A stretch of 64,000 bases of DNA. It comes from GCA-002708315 sp963676635 (lineage in GTDB: Bacteria; Bacteroidota; Bacteroidia; Bacteroidales; F082). A program made the translations under genes and the position numbers. The stretch is from NCBI GenBank assembly GCA_963676635.1, contig OY781105.1:4197036-4261035 (forward strand), in the 5' to 3' direction. Under the pieces are notes generated by a model. The model did no database searches. It had not been told where the DNA came from and was given only the letters and a program-made list of their open reading frames with translations. This document shows, piece after piece, positions 47,747 to 57,580 of this stretch. The stretch's first letter is position 1; every line of letters begins with the position of its first letter.

Positions 47747-48955
47747 TTAATTCAATTCAGCTAAAGCTTCTTTTATTCTTTTAACAGCTTCTACAATAAG
47801 CTCATTGGAAGTTGCATATGAGAACCGTATACAATTTTTGCTGCCAAATGCCTGTCCGGGTACCAGTGCAACGTGTGCCACATTCAGCAGGTACATGCAC
47901 AGATCTTTATCATTGTTTATTACAGTGTCTTTGTACTTCTTTCCAAAGTAACTACTCACGTCAGGGAATAAGTAAAATGCACCATCAGGAATATTTGTTT
48001 TAAGACCGGGAATATCTTTAAGCAACTTAATAAGCAAATCGCGACGAGTACGGAATGTAGAAAGCATATTTTGGAACTCTTCTGATTCAGAAGGCACTGT
48101 TTGCACAGCCTCCAGTGCTGCCATTTGCGAAATTGTACCTGTTCCTGAAGTGTATTGCCCCTGTAGTCTGGTACATGCATCAGCAATAAATTCAGGCGCT
48201 GCTATATAACCAACTCTCCAGCCTGTCATGGCCATACCTTTTGACACACCATTAACAATTACAACACGGTCACTAATATTAGTAAAGGAGGCAAGACTAT
48301 AATGTTTTCCACTGAAGTTGATATATTCATATATTTCATCAGCAACAATTAATACATCGGGATATTTTGCCAGCACATCTGCAAGAGCTCTTAGTTCGTC
48401 TTCTGAATAAACAGAACCAGAAGGATTACTCGGGGAATTGAACAAAAACGCCTTTGTTTTTGGTGTAATAGCAGCATCAAGTTGTTCAGGTGTGATTTTG
48501 AAATCACTTTTAATGTCCGTATTGATCACTACAGGTGTTCCTCCGCTAAGAGTTATCATTTCAGGATAAGACACCCAGTAAGGAGAAGGGAATACCACTT
48601 CGTCGCCTGTATTCAGGATACTCATGAACACATTTATAAGAGAATGTTTAGCCCCTGTTGATACCACTATCTGACTTGCCTTGTAACTAAGATTATTATC
48701 CCTCTTAAGTTTTCGGCATATTGCTTCCCTCAGTTCCGGAAATCCCGGAACCGGCGGATAGTGTGTTATATTATTGTCGATAGCTTTTTTACCTGCTTCC
48801 TTAACATTATAAGGAGTATTGAAGTCCGGCTCACCAATGCTAAGGGTTATAACATCGATGCCCTGTGACTTAAGCTCTCTGCTAAGTCTTGTCATTTCAA
48901 GGGTTGCCGATTCCTGTAAATTTTTTACTCTGTTTGATAATATGCTTTTGTTCAC
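47747..48955 (-). CDS. Pyridoxal-phosphate aminotransferase, class I/II (aspartate aminotransferase-like)
   Basis: The protein has 402 residues from a GTG at 48955 (VNKSILSNRVKNLQESATLE); an upstream TTG at 48979 overlaps the -7 box and is less likely. Fold type I motifs are present: IGEPDFNTP for substrate binding, FNSPSNPSG, VADEIYEYI with the PLP-ring Asp, SKGMAMTGWRVGY with the Schiff-base Lys, and the carboxylate-binding Arg in CIRFSYATS. It transfers amino groups between aspartate or related amino acids and 2-oxo acids; the exact substrate is not determined. It is single-gene, with a promoter at 48977 and a terminator at 47694. Confidence 0.94.
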   Translation of the reverse strand: MNKSILSNRVKNLQESATLEMTRLSRELKSQGIDVITLSIGEPDFNTPYNVKEAGKKAIDNNITHYPPVPGFPELREAICRKLKRDNNLSYKASQIVVSTGAKHSLINVFMSILNTGDEVVFPSPYWVSYPEMITLSGGTPVVINTDIKSDFKITPEQLDAAITPKTKAFLFNSPSNPSGSVYSEDELRALADVLAKYPDVLIVADEIYEYINFSGKHYSLASFTNISDRVVIVNGVSKGMAMTGWRVGYIAAPEFIADACTRLQGQYTSGTGTISQMAALEAVQTVPSESEEFQNMLSTFRTRRDLLIKLLKDIPGLKTNIPDGAFYLFPDVSSYFGKKYKDTVINNDKDLCMYLLNVAHVALVPGQAFGSKNCIRFSYATSNELIVEAVKRIKEALAELN

Positions 48956-48976
48956 TTTTTTAAGATTTAAAAGAAG

Positions 48977-48984
48977 CAAATATA
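48977..48984 (-). promoter_or_regulatory. -7 box TATATTTG for the aminotransferase gene
   Basis: Reading leftward, TATATTTG fits TAnnTTTG exactly and predicts transcription starting about 15 nt before the GTG at 48955, which supports that start. No clear -33 TTG was found at the usual spacing. Confidence 0.5.
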
Positions 48985-49139
48985 GTATTTTAAACTATCT
49001 GCCTTACCTGAAATAATTCTAAATTGTGACTGCCTCTTCTGAATAAAAAGGTTTATACTCTTCCAAATATTACAGAGCATTTATTTACGTTAAAGAAAAA
49101 ATAGTTGTTATTTTGTATGGAATTTAAATCTTGATTAAT

Positions 49140-49706
49140 ATGAGTACAGTGTTGATGATATTAACAGTTATTATACCCGGTATTGCCATGCTGGTAGTGG
49201 TGTATATATTAATGAACAGTTACACAAAGCAAAACGCGCGTCAGTTTGAGTATCTGGCCGAAGAACAATCGATACTACGTGAGAAGATGAATACAGAAAC
49301 TAAATCTCAGTCGAAAAAAGTGAGTATTCCTTTAATTTTTCAGGCTTATGAGAGGATGATTTTGTTTCTGGAACGAATTAATCCACCTAATCTGATAACA
49401 AGGACTCTGAAAACAAAAATGACAGTAAGCTCATTACAATCTATTCTTCTTGCAACCGTTCGTGAAGAATATGAACATAATATGTCGCAACAGCTTTATG
49501 TCTCAAATGCATCATGGGATTTGGTAAAAGCTGCAAAAGAAGATGTTATGAGGCTTATCAACACAACTGCCGGGAATTTCGATTCCACCGATGATGCCTC
49601 TGCTTTTGCTAAAGAAATTATTACCGGTGGCTTCTCCGGAAAGGTAAATCCCATTGAAAAAGCCATTGAGAGTCTTAAGAATGACATCAGGAAAAATTTT
49701 TCATAA
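49140..49706 (+). CDS. DUF7935-like membrane-anchored protein
   Basis: From ATG 49140 the protein has 188 residues (the frame opens at a TTG at 49131). One N-terminal transmembrane helix (LMILTVIIPGIAMLVVVYILM) is followed by a charged linker. The conserved motif LIFQAYERMILFLERINPPNL and EEYEHNMSQQLYVSNASWDL follow, typical of a Bacteroidota-specific family of unknown function. It is the first gene of a tightly packed run with DUF2520, HAD, UbiA and Maf genes, an arrangement I recall as conserved in the phylum. Confidence 0.85.
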   Translation: MSTVLMILTVIIPGIAMLVVVYILMNSYTKQNARQFEYLAEEQSILREKMNTETKSQSKKVSIPLIFQAYERMILFLERINPPNLITRTLKTKMTVSSLQSILLATVREEYEHNMSQQLYVSNASWDLVKAAKEDVMRLINTTAGNFDSTDDASAFAKEIITGGFSGKVNPIEKAIESLKNDIRKNFS

Positions 49707-49709
49707 ATT

Positions 49710-50501
49710 TTGACACCTTTACTTAAAATACATACAATCGACTTTGTTGGTGCAGGCAATGTTGCTACTGCATTGGGAAAGGAGTTGGTGGCAAAAGGCC
49801 TGACAATAGACAGGGTATTTTCAAGAACTCCCCAAAAATCAGATAGTCTTGCCAAAATCCTGAACGCTACTGCTGCTGATGATATTACTGATATTGGAAG
49901 GAACTCTGATATGGTTATACTCGCTATTCCTGACAAAGAGATTGAAGATATTAGTAAAAAGCTGGAAGGTACAGAGGCTGTTGTGGTACATTCGAGTGGT
50001 AACCAGAGCATTAATGATGTTAGTCATCATAAGAAATATGGAGTATTTTACCCATTGCAGACTTTTTCTGCAAAGAGTAATCCCGATTTTATGATAATCC
50101 CGGTTTGTGTTGAGAGTAATTCCAAAGAGACAACAACTATGCTAATGGAGCTTGGCTCAATAATAAGTAACAAAGTTATTGAACTTGATTCAGAAAGTAG
50201 GAGGAAGCTTCATTTAAGCGCGGTTACAGTTAATAATTTTACAAATATTCTTTTCGATGTTGCCTTCAGTTACCTGGAAGATAATGGAATAGACCATAAA
50301 CTGTTGTTTCCTTTAATTGATGAGTCGGTTAAGAAAATACAGGATATGTCGCCACGGGAATCTCAAACCGGACCAGCTGTTCGTAAAGATTTCCCTACAA
50401 TTGAGACCCATCTCGATTTATTGAAAGATTATAAACATTATAAAGAGATATATAGTCTGCTATCTGAAAAAATAATTCAAATACATCATGATAAATTATA
50501 A
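49710..50501 (+). CDS. Rossmann-like and DUF2520 domain protein
   Basis: The 263-residue protein starts at a TTG (49710), 3 bp after the previous stop; no ATG precedes the nucleotide-binding loop FVGAGNVATALG. The N-terminal Rossmann half includes VFSRTP and VILAIPDKEI. The C-terminal DUF2520 helical half includes YPLQTFS, KLHLSAVTVNNFTN and SPRESQTGPAVRKD, the latter highly typical. It is related to ketopantoate/pyrroline-carboxylate reductases; the substrate is unknown. It overlaps the next gene by 14 bp. Confidence 0.92.
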   Translation: MTPLLKIHTIDFVGAGNVATALGKELVAKGLTIDRVFSRTPQKSDSLAKILNATAADDITDIGRNSDMVILAIPDKEIEDISKKLEGTEAVVVHSSGNQSINDVSHHKKYGVFYPLQTFSAKSNPDFMIIPVCVESNSKETTTMLMELGSIISNKVIELDSESRRKLHLSAVTVNNFTNILFDVAFSYLEDNGIDHKLLFPLIDESVKKIQDMSPRESQTGPAVRKDFPTIETHLDLLKDYKHYKEIYSLLSEKIIQIHHDKL

Positions 50502-51009
50502 AGAAAAGCTTGGTAAGATAACAACTTTTATGTTTGATTATGACGGTGTTATGACCGATGGCACCATGATACTTCAGCATGAGGGACAGCCATTGCGGTC
50601 GGCAAATGTTAAAGACGGATATGTGCTGCAGCTCGCTATGAAACTTGGTTACAGGATAGTGATTATTTCAGGGGGCTTTTCAAAATCAGTGGAAAATCGA
50701 TTTGGAGCCCTTAATATTAAGGATGTGTTTCTGGGTGTTCCCGATAAGGCAAAAGTATATAAAGAGTATATAGAGAAAAACAATATCCACCCCGATGAGA
50801 TTGTTTATATGGGTGATGATATACCGGATTATAGGGTTATGAAACAGGTGGGTGTGCCTGTTTGTCCTGCCGATGCTGTTGAGGAGATTAAGAATATTTG
50901 CTTGTATATTAGTGATAAAGGCGGAGGAAAAGGCTGTGTACGTGATATTATTGAGCAAGTGTTAAAGGTGCAGGGCAAATGGCTTACTGAAGAATCGTAT
51001 TATTGGTAA
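50488..51009 (+). CDS. HAD-family phosphatase, KDO-8-phosphate phosphatase (KdsC)-like
   Basis: The 173-residue length and lack of a cap domain match KdsC/YrbI. Motif I is FDYDGVMTDG (two catalytic Asp), motif II VIISGGFS, a motif III Lys lies in VPDKAKVYKEY, and motif IV is YMGDDIPDY. Such enzymes release phosphate from KDO-8-phosphate for lipopolysaccharide synthesis, and relatives act on other sugar acids. It overlaps the genes on both sides' translation region and so is co-translated in the operon. Confidence 0.92.
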   Translation: MINYKEKLGKITTFMFDYDGVMTDGTMILQHEGQPLRSANVKDGYVLQLAMKLGYRIVIISGGFSKSVENRFGALNIKDVFLGVPDKAKVYKEYIEKNNIHPDEIVYMGDDIPDYRVMKQVGVPVCPADAVEEIKNICLYISDKGGGKGCVRDIIEQVLKVQGKWLTEESYYW

Positions 51010-51011
51010 AA

Positions 51012-51950
51012 ATGAAAAGCTTTCTGAAAATAATAAGATGGCCTAATATGCTGATTACTGCTTTCAGTATGATATTTATCCTGAGATTTATAATTCAGCC
51101 TGTTTTGGGATTGTCGGTATTTAATCATGGCTTTCAGGGATTGGGAATGGTTGCATTGGTTGTGGCAGTTTTGTTAATAATGGCGGGAGGTAATATTATT
51201 AATGATATCTTCGACATAAACAAAGACTCGGTAAACAAACCCGGCCGTAATATTGTGGGAATTAAAATAAGTGAAAAAGCAGCCTGGAGTTACTATTACG
51301 TTACTACGTTAGCAGGAGTGCTGTCAGGAGTTCTGGCGGCATGGACAGCCAATCAGATTAATTTTGCATTGATATTTCCTGTTGTGGCCGGACTGCTTTA
51401 CTTTTATTCTCAAAAATACAGTTGTATTCCCTTATTGGGCAATATTGTGGTAGCACTGCTGTCGGCTGTGTCATTTGGAATTGTGTGGTTCTTTTATTTT
51501 TTCTCACTAAGCAACGAACCTCTTGTATTTGTAAGCGTTCAGCCTGCCTTTTCGGTGGTTAATCTATATGTTGCAATATACATGGTATTTGCTTTTATTG
51601 TTTCCTTGTTGAGAGAAATAGTTAAAGATATAGAAGATTATAAAGGTGATAACCGCTTTGGTTGCCGGACATTGCCGGTGGTATATGGCATAAGTACATC
51701 AGGAATACTGGCAAAGTTGCTGGCGTTTATAATATTGGGAGCAAGTGTTGTAATGCAAATTTACTGGCTTATTTATGGCTTTTATTTGCTTGCTGCCGGT
51801 TTTGTGATTATTGATTTGTTGTTAATTATTATAATAGTACGATTGCTGAAGGCTGATAACGCACAGGATTATGGTAAAGTATCTCTGATGATAAAATTAG
51901 TTATGCTTGCAGGTATTTTCTCAATGATTTTAATTAATTTTGAGTTCTGA
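51012..51950 (+). CDS. UbiA-family prenyltransferase (geranylgeranylglycerol-phosphate geranylgeranyltransferase-like)
   Basis: From ATG 51012 the protein has 312 residues with about eight or nine transmembrane helices. The first Asp-rich motif is NIINDIFDINKDSVNKPGRN and the second is DIEDYKGDNRFGCRTLPVVY, binding the Mg-diphosphate of the prenyl donor. Bacteroidota genomes label this family as geranylgeranylglycerol-phosphate transferase, but the acceptor cannot be told from sequence alone. It starts 2 bp after the HAD gene and is followed 9 bp later by maf. Confidence 0.92.
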   Translation: MKSFLKIIRWPNMLITAFSMIFILRFIIQPVLGLSVFNHGFQGLGMVALVVAVLLIMAGGNIINDIFDINKDSVNKPGRNIVGIKISEKAAWSYYYVTTLAGVLSGVLAAWTANQINFALIFPVVAGLLYFYSQKYSCIPLLGNIVVALLSAVSFGIVWFFYFFSLSNEPLVFVSVQPAFSVVNLYVAIYMVFAFIVSLLREIVKDIEDYKGDNRFGCRTLPVVYGISTSGILAKLLAFIILGASVVMQIYWLIYGFYLLAAGFVIIDLLLIIIIVRLLKADNAQDYGKVSLMIKLVMLAGIFSMILINFEF

Positions 51951-51959
51951 TGTGGACTT

Positions 51960-52622
51960 ATGCTTTACGATAAATTAAAAAAATACGATGTTGTACTTGC
52001 ATCAAAATCTCCCAGAAGGAAGTTATTGATGGAAGAGATGGGGATTGATTTCAGGATTGATACCAAACCTGTGGATGAAACGTACCCTGCCAGTTATCCT
52101 GTTGAAAAAGTAGCACAATATCTCAGTGAAGTAAAAGCAGCGGCATTTAATCAGGATGAACTGCAAGAGAATACAATTATTATCACAGCCGATACAACGG
52201 TTACTTTAGGTAATGAGATTCTTGGTAAGCCAGAAGATTCAGATGATGCTATACACATGTTGTCGAGGCTTTCCGGATATAGACATAATGTTATTACTGG
52301 CGTGACAATAAGAAGCGCAACGAGGCGTCATAGCTTTTCTGTTACTACTTCTGTTTATTTTAAACGCTTATCAGAAGATGAGATTTGTTATTATGTGGAT
52401 AATTTTGCTCCTATGGATAAGGCAGGCGCCTACGGTATCCAGGAGTGGATAGGCCATGTTGCTATTGATAAAATAGAAGGATCATATTTTAATGTTATGG
52501 GACTCCCAACCCATCGGCTGTACGAAGAGCTGTGTGATTTTATTTCAGAGAAGAAGCCATACCACTGGCCTAATTATATAAGAAAATTGTTGAGTAGTGG
52601 AAAAGTAAATTTGGATATATAG
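51960..52622 (+). CDS. maf: Maf-family nucleotide pyrophosphatase
   Basis: The 220-residue protein has the family opening VVLASKSPRRKLLMEEMGI, the ADTTVTLGNEILGKP active-site segment and DKAGAYGIQEW. These are the motifs of Maf enzymes that hydrolyse dTTP/UTP or modified nucleotides as house-cleaning. The C-terminus is slightly extended (YHWPNYIRKLLSSGKVNLDI). It is the last gene of the operon; no terminator was seen in the repeats that follow. Confidence 0.95.
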   Translation: MLYDKLKKYDVVLASKSPRRKLLMEEMGIDFRIDTKPVDETYPASYPVEKVAQYLSEVKAAAFNQDELQENTIIITADTTVTLGNEILGKPEDSDDAIHMLSRLSGYRHNVITGVTIRSATRRHSFSVTTSVYFKRLSEDEICYYVDNFAPMDKAGAYGIQEWIGHVAIDKIEGSYFNVMGLPTHRLYEELCDFISEKKPYHWPNYIRKLLSSGKVNLDI

Positions 52623-52639
52623 TTGGTGGTTTAAACTTA

Positions 52640-53009
52640 TCTTTATATTTAAAATTGAGACCATCGCCTACACGTTGTTGTACGATGTAAAATCACCCGG
52701 CCCTATCTCCCTCTCAGCCTGAGGATGATACGGCGGGCAAAGGAGACTTAAGGGACTGAAGAGACTGGAGAGACTGACCCCTCCTATCAGCTTGCAGCGG
52801 ACACAGCGCTAAGGCTACGACCTCCTTCGCCAAGGCTACGGCGGTCAATGGCGGGCAAGGAGAGACAGAAGAGACAAGGGACGAAAATGTATAATGAAAT
52901 AATGAAGAATAATGTCGTATAGTATATACTACCGCTGCCTCATTCCTTTAGGATGAGGCACTCCAGGAAAAACCCCAAATATCATCATGCATTACTAACC
53001 CTACGCCTT
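52640..53009. repeat. Dispersed word-like intergenic repeat
   Basis: Words AGCCTGAGGATGATACGGCGGG, GGAGACTTAAGGGACTGAAG, AGAGACAAGGGACGAAAATG and GCCAAGGCTACGGCGGTCAATG fill the stretch up to the IS110 left end. The last bases before the IS are CCCTACGCCTTTAGG. No gene was recognised. Confidence 0.6.
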
Positions 53010-53098
53010 TAGGCCGTATGTTTGTAAAATAATAAGCTTCTACACATTTTAGTTAATTTTATAGTGACAAACAATTAATAACTAAAATATAGAAGCTT

Positions 53099-54175
53099 AT
53101 GAATGCCAAAGTTAACAAAATTAGTTTTGCCGGAACAAACATTTATATTGGAATAGATGTTCATTTAAAGAGTTGGAAAGTAACAATTATGGTTGATAAT
53201 ATTACTTATAAATCATTTTCAATGGATCCTGATGTTTAGATATTAGTTAAACATCTTGAACAAAACTTTCCTGAAGGTAATTATTTCTCAGCATACGAGG
53301 CAGGGTTTAGCGGATTCCATTTACATAGGGAACTAATTCTCTGTGGTATAAACAATATAGTAGTAAACTCAGCAGATATTCCAACAACTGATAAAGAAAA
53401 CAGACAAAAGGAAGATAAACGAGACAGTAGAAAGATAGCTCGCTCATTACGAAATGGAGAACTCATAGGTATCTATATTCCTGGTCGTGAAATCGAAGAG
53501 TTGCGAGGATTGGTCAGATATAGAAAACGATTAGTTGAGGACATATCCAGACAAAAAATTAGAATAAAATCTTTTTTACGTTATCATGGTATTAAGATAC
53601 CCAACGAGCATAGGTCAGGATCACAGCACTGGTCGGCTAGATTTACAAATTGGTTGAATAACATAGAAATGAGTACTGCTTATGGTTCTGAAGTTATTTC
53701 ATATTCTGTTAAAACTGTAAGTTTTTTACGCAAACAGTTATTGGATGTAAACAAGTTGTTGAAAGAGATAGCACAACAAGAACCCTATGCAAATCAGATG
53801 TCTCTTCTGCGAAGTATACCAGGAGTAGGTCTTGTAGTTGCATTTACACTTTTAACAGAAATTGTAGATATAAACAGGTTTAAAAATCTTGATAGATTAT
53901 GTTCTTTTGTGGGATTAATTCCAACAACAAACTCAAGTGGAGAAAGAGAAAAAACTGGCAACATAACATACAGAAGCAACCAATCATTACGAGGAGTTTT
54001 GTTTGAAAGCGCATGGATAGCAATTAGGTATGATCCAGTATTGGCAAGTACATACCATAAGTTGTGTAAGAGAATGAACGGTAACAAAGCCATAGTAAAA
54101 ATAACAAAGAAACTGCTTAGTAGAATACGATTCGTTTTAAAGAATCAACAAGAATATAAAGTGCTTATGAATTAA
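53099..54175 (+). pseudogene. IS110-family transposase with a TAG at codon 47
   Basis: The frame is that of the intact transposase at 34137, but codon 47 (CAG, Gln) is TAG at 53237-53239. Other changes are Pro to Ser near codon 91, Asp to Gly near codon 128 and Val to Ile near codon 223, with one silent change. Translation could restart at an internal start such as the TTG at 53501, but that product lacks the DEDD domain's key residues. Confidence 0.93.
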
Positions 54176-54416
54176 TAAAAATCATCAATAATGACTTATC
54201 AGTTAAAAGACAGTTACCCAAACCTTGCGATATCAATTGATATTCGTTTCCTTTAGGCTGCTGCTTTTATCAATAAATCTCTAAACAAGGCAATGCGGTG
54301 CTATTTATCAAGAAAGTATCCGTTTATAGAAGTGTGTTTTTATTGATGTTGGTTACTGATAAAAAAGAAAATTATGTGAAAAAAATGTGTGAAAGTTTGG
54401 AATACAACATAGAAGG
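54176..54416 (+). ncRNA. Candidate bridge RNA region of IS110 copy 2
   Basis: The 241 bp are essentially identical to 35214-35454. Conservation of the non-coding end while the transposase carries a nonsense mutation suggests the copy is recent rather than that selection acts on it. Confidence 0.48.
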
Positions 54417-54737
54417 CTAGGGTAATAAAGGGACGAGAGACGCGGGCAAGGAGAAAACAGCAGAGAAACCCCAACATTGAACCTTGAACGTTGAACATTG
54501 AACTTCAGAGCCCTGAAAGGACGAAGTACGTATTAAGGCTGAAAGCCTGGCCTGTTTTTGTGTGTTTTGTATTGCAAATAATTTTTGAAAAACTACGCTC
54601 AGTGGGGTATTTCAAGGGTATTCACCATGCTGTATTTCCCATCGAAGAACAATCTCCATACATATGACTGCACGGATAGTCCCTTTGTTCCCTTCAGTCC
54701 CTCCAGTCTCTTAAGTCTCTTCAGTCCCTCCAGTCTC
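54417..54737. repeat. Dispersed repeats with half of a nested hairpin (copy 7)
   Basis: AACATTGAACCTTGAACGTTG, AAGGCTGAAAGCCTGGCCTG and TGTTTTTGTGTG are the inverted form of the 43.1-43.3 kb block. AACTACGCTCAGTGGGG at 54591 is a single outer arm of the nested hairpin. CAGTCCCTCCAGTCTCTTAAG words follow. No gene was supported. Confidence 0.65.
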
Positions 54738-55170
54738 TTCAGTCTCTTCTTGATCATGATCATAGAACTTAAAGCGCCAGGATTATTGTAGTCAAAGGCA
54801 GTCAGAGACCACCATTACACATTATCGCACTACCTCACCACCAGCTTCACCGCATCCTTTTCAATACCATCTTCGATAAGTATGATATGATAAATACCGG
54901 GGGATAGGGGGGAGTTATTTGAATTAAGGTTCCATGTTGTAGTGTATGTTCCTTTTTCAATGTGGCTGTCAACAATAACGGCTATACGCTGGCCGGAGTT
55001 ATTGTAAGCTTCCAGTTTAAGCCTGTTAGCACCGGAGCTGTTAACGGTAATCATGGTGCTTGAGGAGGCAGGGTTGGGAGCGAGGCTAAGTAGTTTTTCT
55101 TTAGGTGCTACTGTATTATCAGGAACACCCACAGTAGGGTTCCACTCGTAGCATCCCATGTCAATGTTAT
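54738..55170. repeat. 433-bp direct duplication, copy 1
   Basis: Bases 54738-55170 recur at 57581-58013 (offset 2843) with very few differences. The unit covers the 3' flank and last 340 bp of the beta-helix gene. The two copies bracket the rest of that gene and the 96-residue remnant. Confidence 0.95.
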
Positions 55171-57085
55171 CTCCATAAATACGCGGATTGCCAGCCAGAT
55201 CGTACTCAGGTAGCTCAATCCAGTCGGGGATATCCATAGTGCCGGCATCAATACATGGGGAGTTGTTACTTAAGTTGTAAGGGAAATCGGGTCCGTAGTA
55301 AAATAATGGGTCTCCTTCAATATTTGTGCTGTCGTAAGTATATGAACAATAAGGGGCTTCGGTATAAATATCATCTTCGCCGTTTTCGATGAGGGAGTTT
55401 TTGATAGTTATATTATAGTAATCCTGAAATGCATACCATGTTTGGTAAAATGGAGGATTGCCTCCCTGTTCAAACGAAATGCAATTATATAGACTGACAT
55501 TTGCGTCCATGATAGGAAAGGAGTATTTATTTGATAAAATTGTATTTTTACTAAAAGTGCAGTTAATAAAATTTATTGATAAATCGTACGAAGTTCCAGT
55601 GACAGTGATATTCCAGTCGTCATTATTATAAAACAGACATCCAATTACCGATACTAATGAATTACCTCCTCCATGCATTTGTAAGGCAAGAGAATAAGAG
55701 TCTGGTTGGCTATAGTCAATTTTTGAATCGTAAAATTTACAGTTTTTTATAATAAGTGTGTCACCTTCTTGTGACATTGTTCGTAATGCTCTTCCCCCAA
55801 TATTTTGACGAAAAATGCAATTTGATATTTCTGTTTTATTCGAAACTGATAATTCAAATGCAGAACTGGAAGTTTTTTGATGCGCTTTCTGAAAAATTAT
55901 AGAATCGAAAACCACATTGGAATTATTAATATAAAGACTGAGTAAACCAAAATCATCATATTCAATATTTCCTCCACGTTGCATCGTCATTTTCTTAAAT
56001 GAAAAGAAGGATACATCATTATTTCCTCGCATTAATGGTGTTTTATATCTTCCGTCAAGAATAGTATTTTCCATGCTTTCACCTGTTACATCAACATACC
56101 CACGTATATTTAATGGAAATTTTTCGTTATTTGTTGAATCAGAATAAACCCCATTTGCAAGGTGTATAGTGTTTTTATCTGTGCTGTCGGGATAGATAAG
56201 CGAATAGGCAAATGCAATACTTTGTAAGGCGTTATCAGGAGATAATCCGCTATTGCTATTATTACCCGTAATGGGGTTTACATACAAATCAGCATCAACA
56301 GGGGATAACCATCCATTTTGTATATTAATATCGATATCATCTATTTGATATCCGTGTTCATCGATTGATGATATAAAATACCAGTCGGAGTTAAGAACGG
56401 TGCATGTATCCAGATATAAATCCAAAGGTGTATCCGGTGATGATTTATGAAGATCGCATCCGTACATAGCATAATTTCTATATATATTGCAATGCGAAAT
56501 ACTATCGAAAACAGTGTTTTCAGAATACCCAATTGCAATTCCACCTCCTGTAAAATATGATTGATTATTAAAAACAGATGTTCCTGATATAAAAACATTA
56601 TTACAAAAAATTATTGCAATGCCTCCACCACCCATTTGAGCTAAATTGTTTTTTATTACACAGTCTTTAATAATGCAACTTGATTCAAATATTGCAATTC
56701 CTCCACCATAATAATTTGTTCCAATAAGTGAACCTGTTCCATTTTGCAATGTAAAACCAACAACTGAAGCATCTTCTCCTTCCATAATTTTCACACAGCT
56801 TCCACTGCCATTTCCATCAATTATTGTAGAGTAACTATAACTTAAATCACCAGTGGTAAGTACTCTACTTGCCAATGTTATGCTATGCCCTGCAAAATCT
56901 ACGTTTTCGTAATAAGTACCGGGCCAAACAACAATTGTGTCGCCATCTACAGAGGCATTAATTGCCTCCTGAATAATGGTATAATCCCCGGTGTTATCCT
57001 GCTTTACTGTTATAGTATCAGCATTTGCATAAAAGCTGAATATAAGTGTAATTACCAGGAGTAGTATTTTTTGATTAATAAACAT
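54830..57085 (-). CDS. Secreted parallel beta-helix protein, choice-of-anchor Q, T9SS type A sorting domain
   Basis: The 751-residue protein follows the plan of the one at 20603: signal peptide (ILLLVITLIFSFYANA), opening TVKQDNTGDYTIIQEAINAS with WPGTYYENV, Asn-rich beta-helix coils, mid-protein LYVNPITGNNSNSGLSPDNA, choice-of-anchor Q signature NSPCIDAGTMDIPDWIELPE with GNPRIYGDNIDMGCYEWNP, and a type A sorting tail ending GIYHIILIEDGIEKDAVKLV. It lies 5 bp downstream of the 96-residue remnant, the same order as in the other two units. It appears intact. Confidence 0.93.
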   Translation of the reverse strand: MFINQKILLLVITLIFSFYANADTITVKQDNTGDYTIIQEAINASVDGDTIVVWPGTYYENVDFAGHSITLASRVLTTGDLSYSYSTIIDGNGSGSCVKIMEGEDASVVGFTLQNGTGSLIGTNYYGGGIAIFESSCIIKDCVIKNNLAQMGGGGIAIIFCNNVFISGTSVFNNQSYFTGGGIAIGYSENTVFDSISHCNIYRNYAMYGCDLHKSSPDTPLDLYLDTCTVLNSDWYFISSIDEHGYQIDDIDINIQNGWLSPVDADLYVNPITGNNSNSGLSPDNALQSIAFAYSLIYPDSTDKNTIHLANGVYSDSTNNEKFPLNIRGYVDVTGESMENTILDGRYKTPLMRGNNDVSFFSFKKMTMQRGGNIEYDDFGLLSLYINNSNVVFDSIIFQKAHQKTSSSAFELSVSNKTEISNCIFRQNIGGRALRTMSQEGDTLIIKNCKFYDSKIDYSQPDSYSLALQMHGGGNSLVSVIGCLFYNNDDWNITVTGTSYDLSINFINCTFSKNTILSNKYSFPIMDANVSLYNCISFEQGGNPPFYQTWYAFQDYYNITIKNSLIENGEDDIYTEAPYCSYTYDSTNIEGDPLFYYGPDFPYNLSNNSPCIDAGTMDIPDWIELPEYDLAGNPRIYGDNIDMGCYEWNPTVGVPDNTVAPKEKLLSLAPNPASSSTMITVNSSGANRLKLEAYNNSGQRIAVIVDSHIEKGTYTTTWNLNSNNSPLSPGIYHIILIEDGIEKDAVKLVVR

Positions 57086-57090
57086 ACGGA

Positions 57091-57381
57091 TTATTTTATT
57101 ATTAGTTTTTTATGTAGAGCTGAATTGTTTACATTAAGCACTATAATATAAATGCCGTTACTTAATTTATTGCCAGTTTTAATAGCACGTTTTTCTTTGA
57201 TTTTGGTGTTTTCGATTATGTGGTTTGCGGGGTAAAGCAATTTATTATCAGTATTCAGATAAATATTCTCCTCTAAATCAAAATTAGCATGAATATTTTG
57301 GCTGTGTAATTGCTGAATCGATGAAACTGCTAATAGGGGAAATACCAGTAAAATTACTCTGAAAAATAAAACCTTCTGCAT
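57091..57381 (-). pseudogene. Internally deleted remnant of the display-type partner gene
   Basis: The 96-residue frame joins a signal peptide (VILLVFPLLAVSSIQQLHSQ) to a C-terminal sorting tail (GNKLSNGIYIIVLNVNNSAL then HKKLIIK). The tail matches the end of the 1379-residue protein (GKKINKGVYIVKLAINNNTV, KKLIIQ). The position directly upstream of a beta-helix gene is that of the display gene in the other two units. A large internal in-frame deletion is the simplest explanation. It might still be made and exported as a small protein. Confidence 0.8.
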
Positions 57382-57429
57382 AATAATTTGTGAATATCAA
57401 GGTGTTTTCCAAAATCTGGTATAAAATTA

Positions 57430-57437
57430 CAAAAATA
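57430..57437 (-). promoter_or_regulatory. -7 box TATTTTTG upstream of the remnant/beta-helix unit
   Basis: Reading leftward, TATTTTTG matches TAnnTTTG and predicts a leader of about 40 nt before the ATG at 57381. No -33 box was recognised at the usual distance. Confidence 0.4.
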
Positions 57438-57580
57438 TTGATTATGAGGTAAGTTTTGAGATAAAATTTGAGAAATCGTTTTTGTAAGAAAGTAATAATA
57501 CACTACCTCACTACTTCTGTCCCTTCAGTCCCTCCTTGCCCGCCGTATCCGCCTCAGGCGGAGTAGGAGGGGCCAGTCCC

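Larger units (their letters stand above)
53010..54416 (+). mobile_element. IS110-family element, IS1111-like layout, copy 2
   Basis: This 1407-bp copy matches the element at 34048-35454 base for base except for a handful of substitutions. Flanks differ completely, so it is an independent insertion. Both ends, the start-codon hairpin and the 3' non-coding region are intact, but the transposase has a nonsense codon. It could still be moved in trans by the intact copy. Confidence 0.93.

Noticed and set aside
53281..53466. Minus-strand frame inside IS110 (also at 34319)
   Set aside because: It is the complement of the transposase in both copies and has no independent support.
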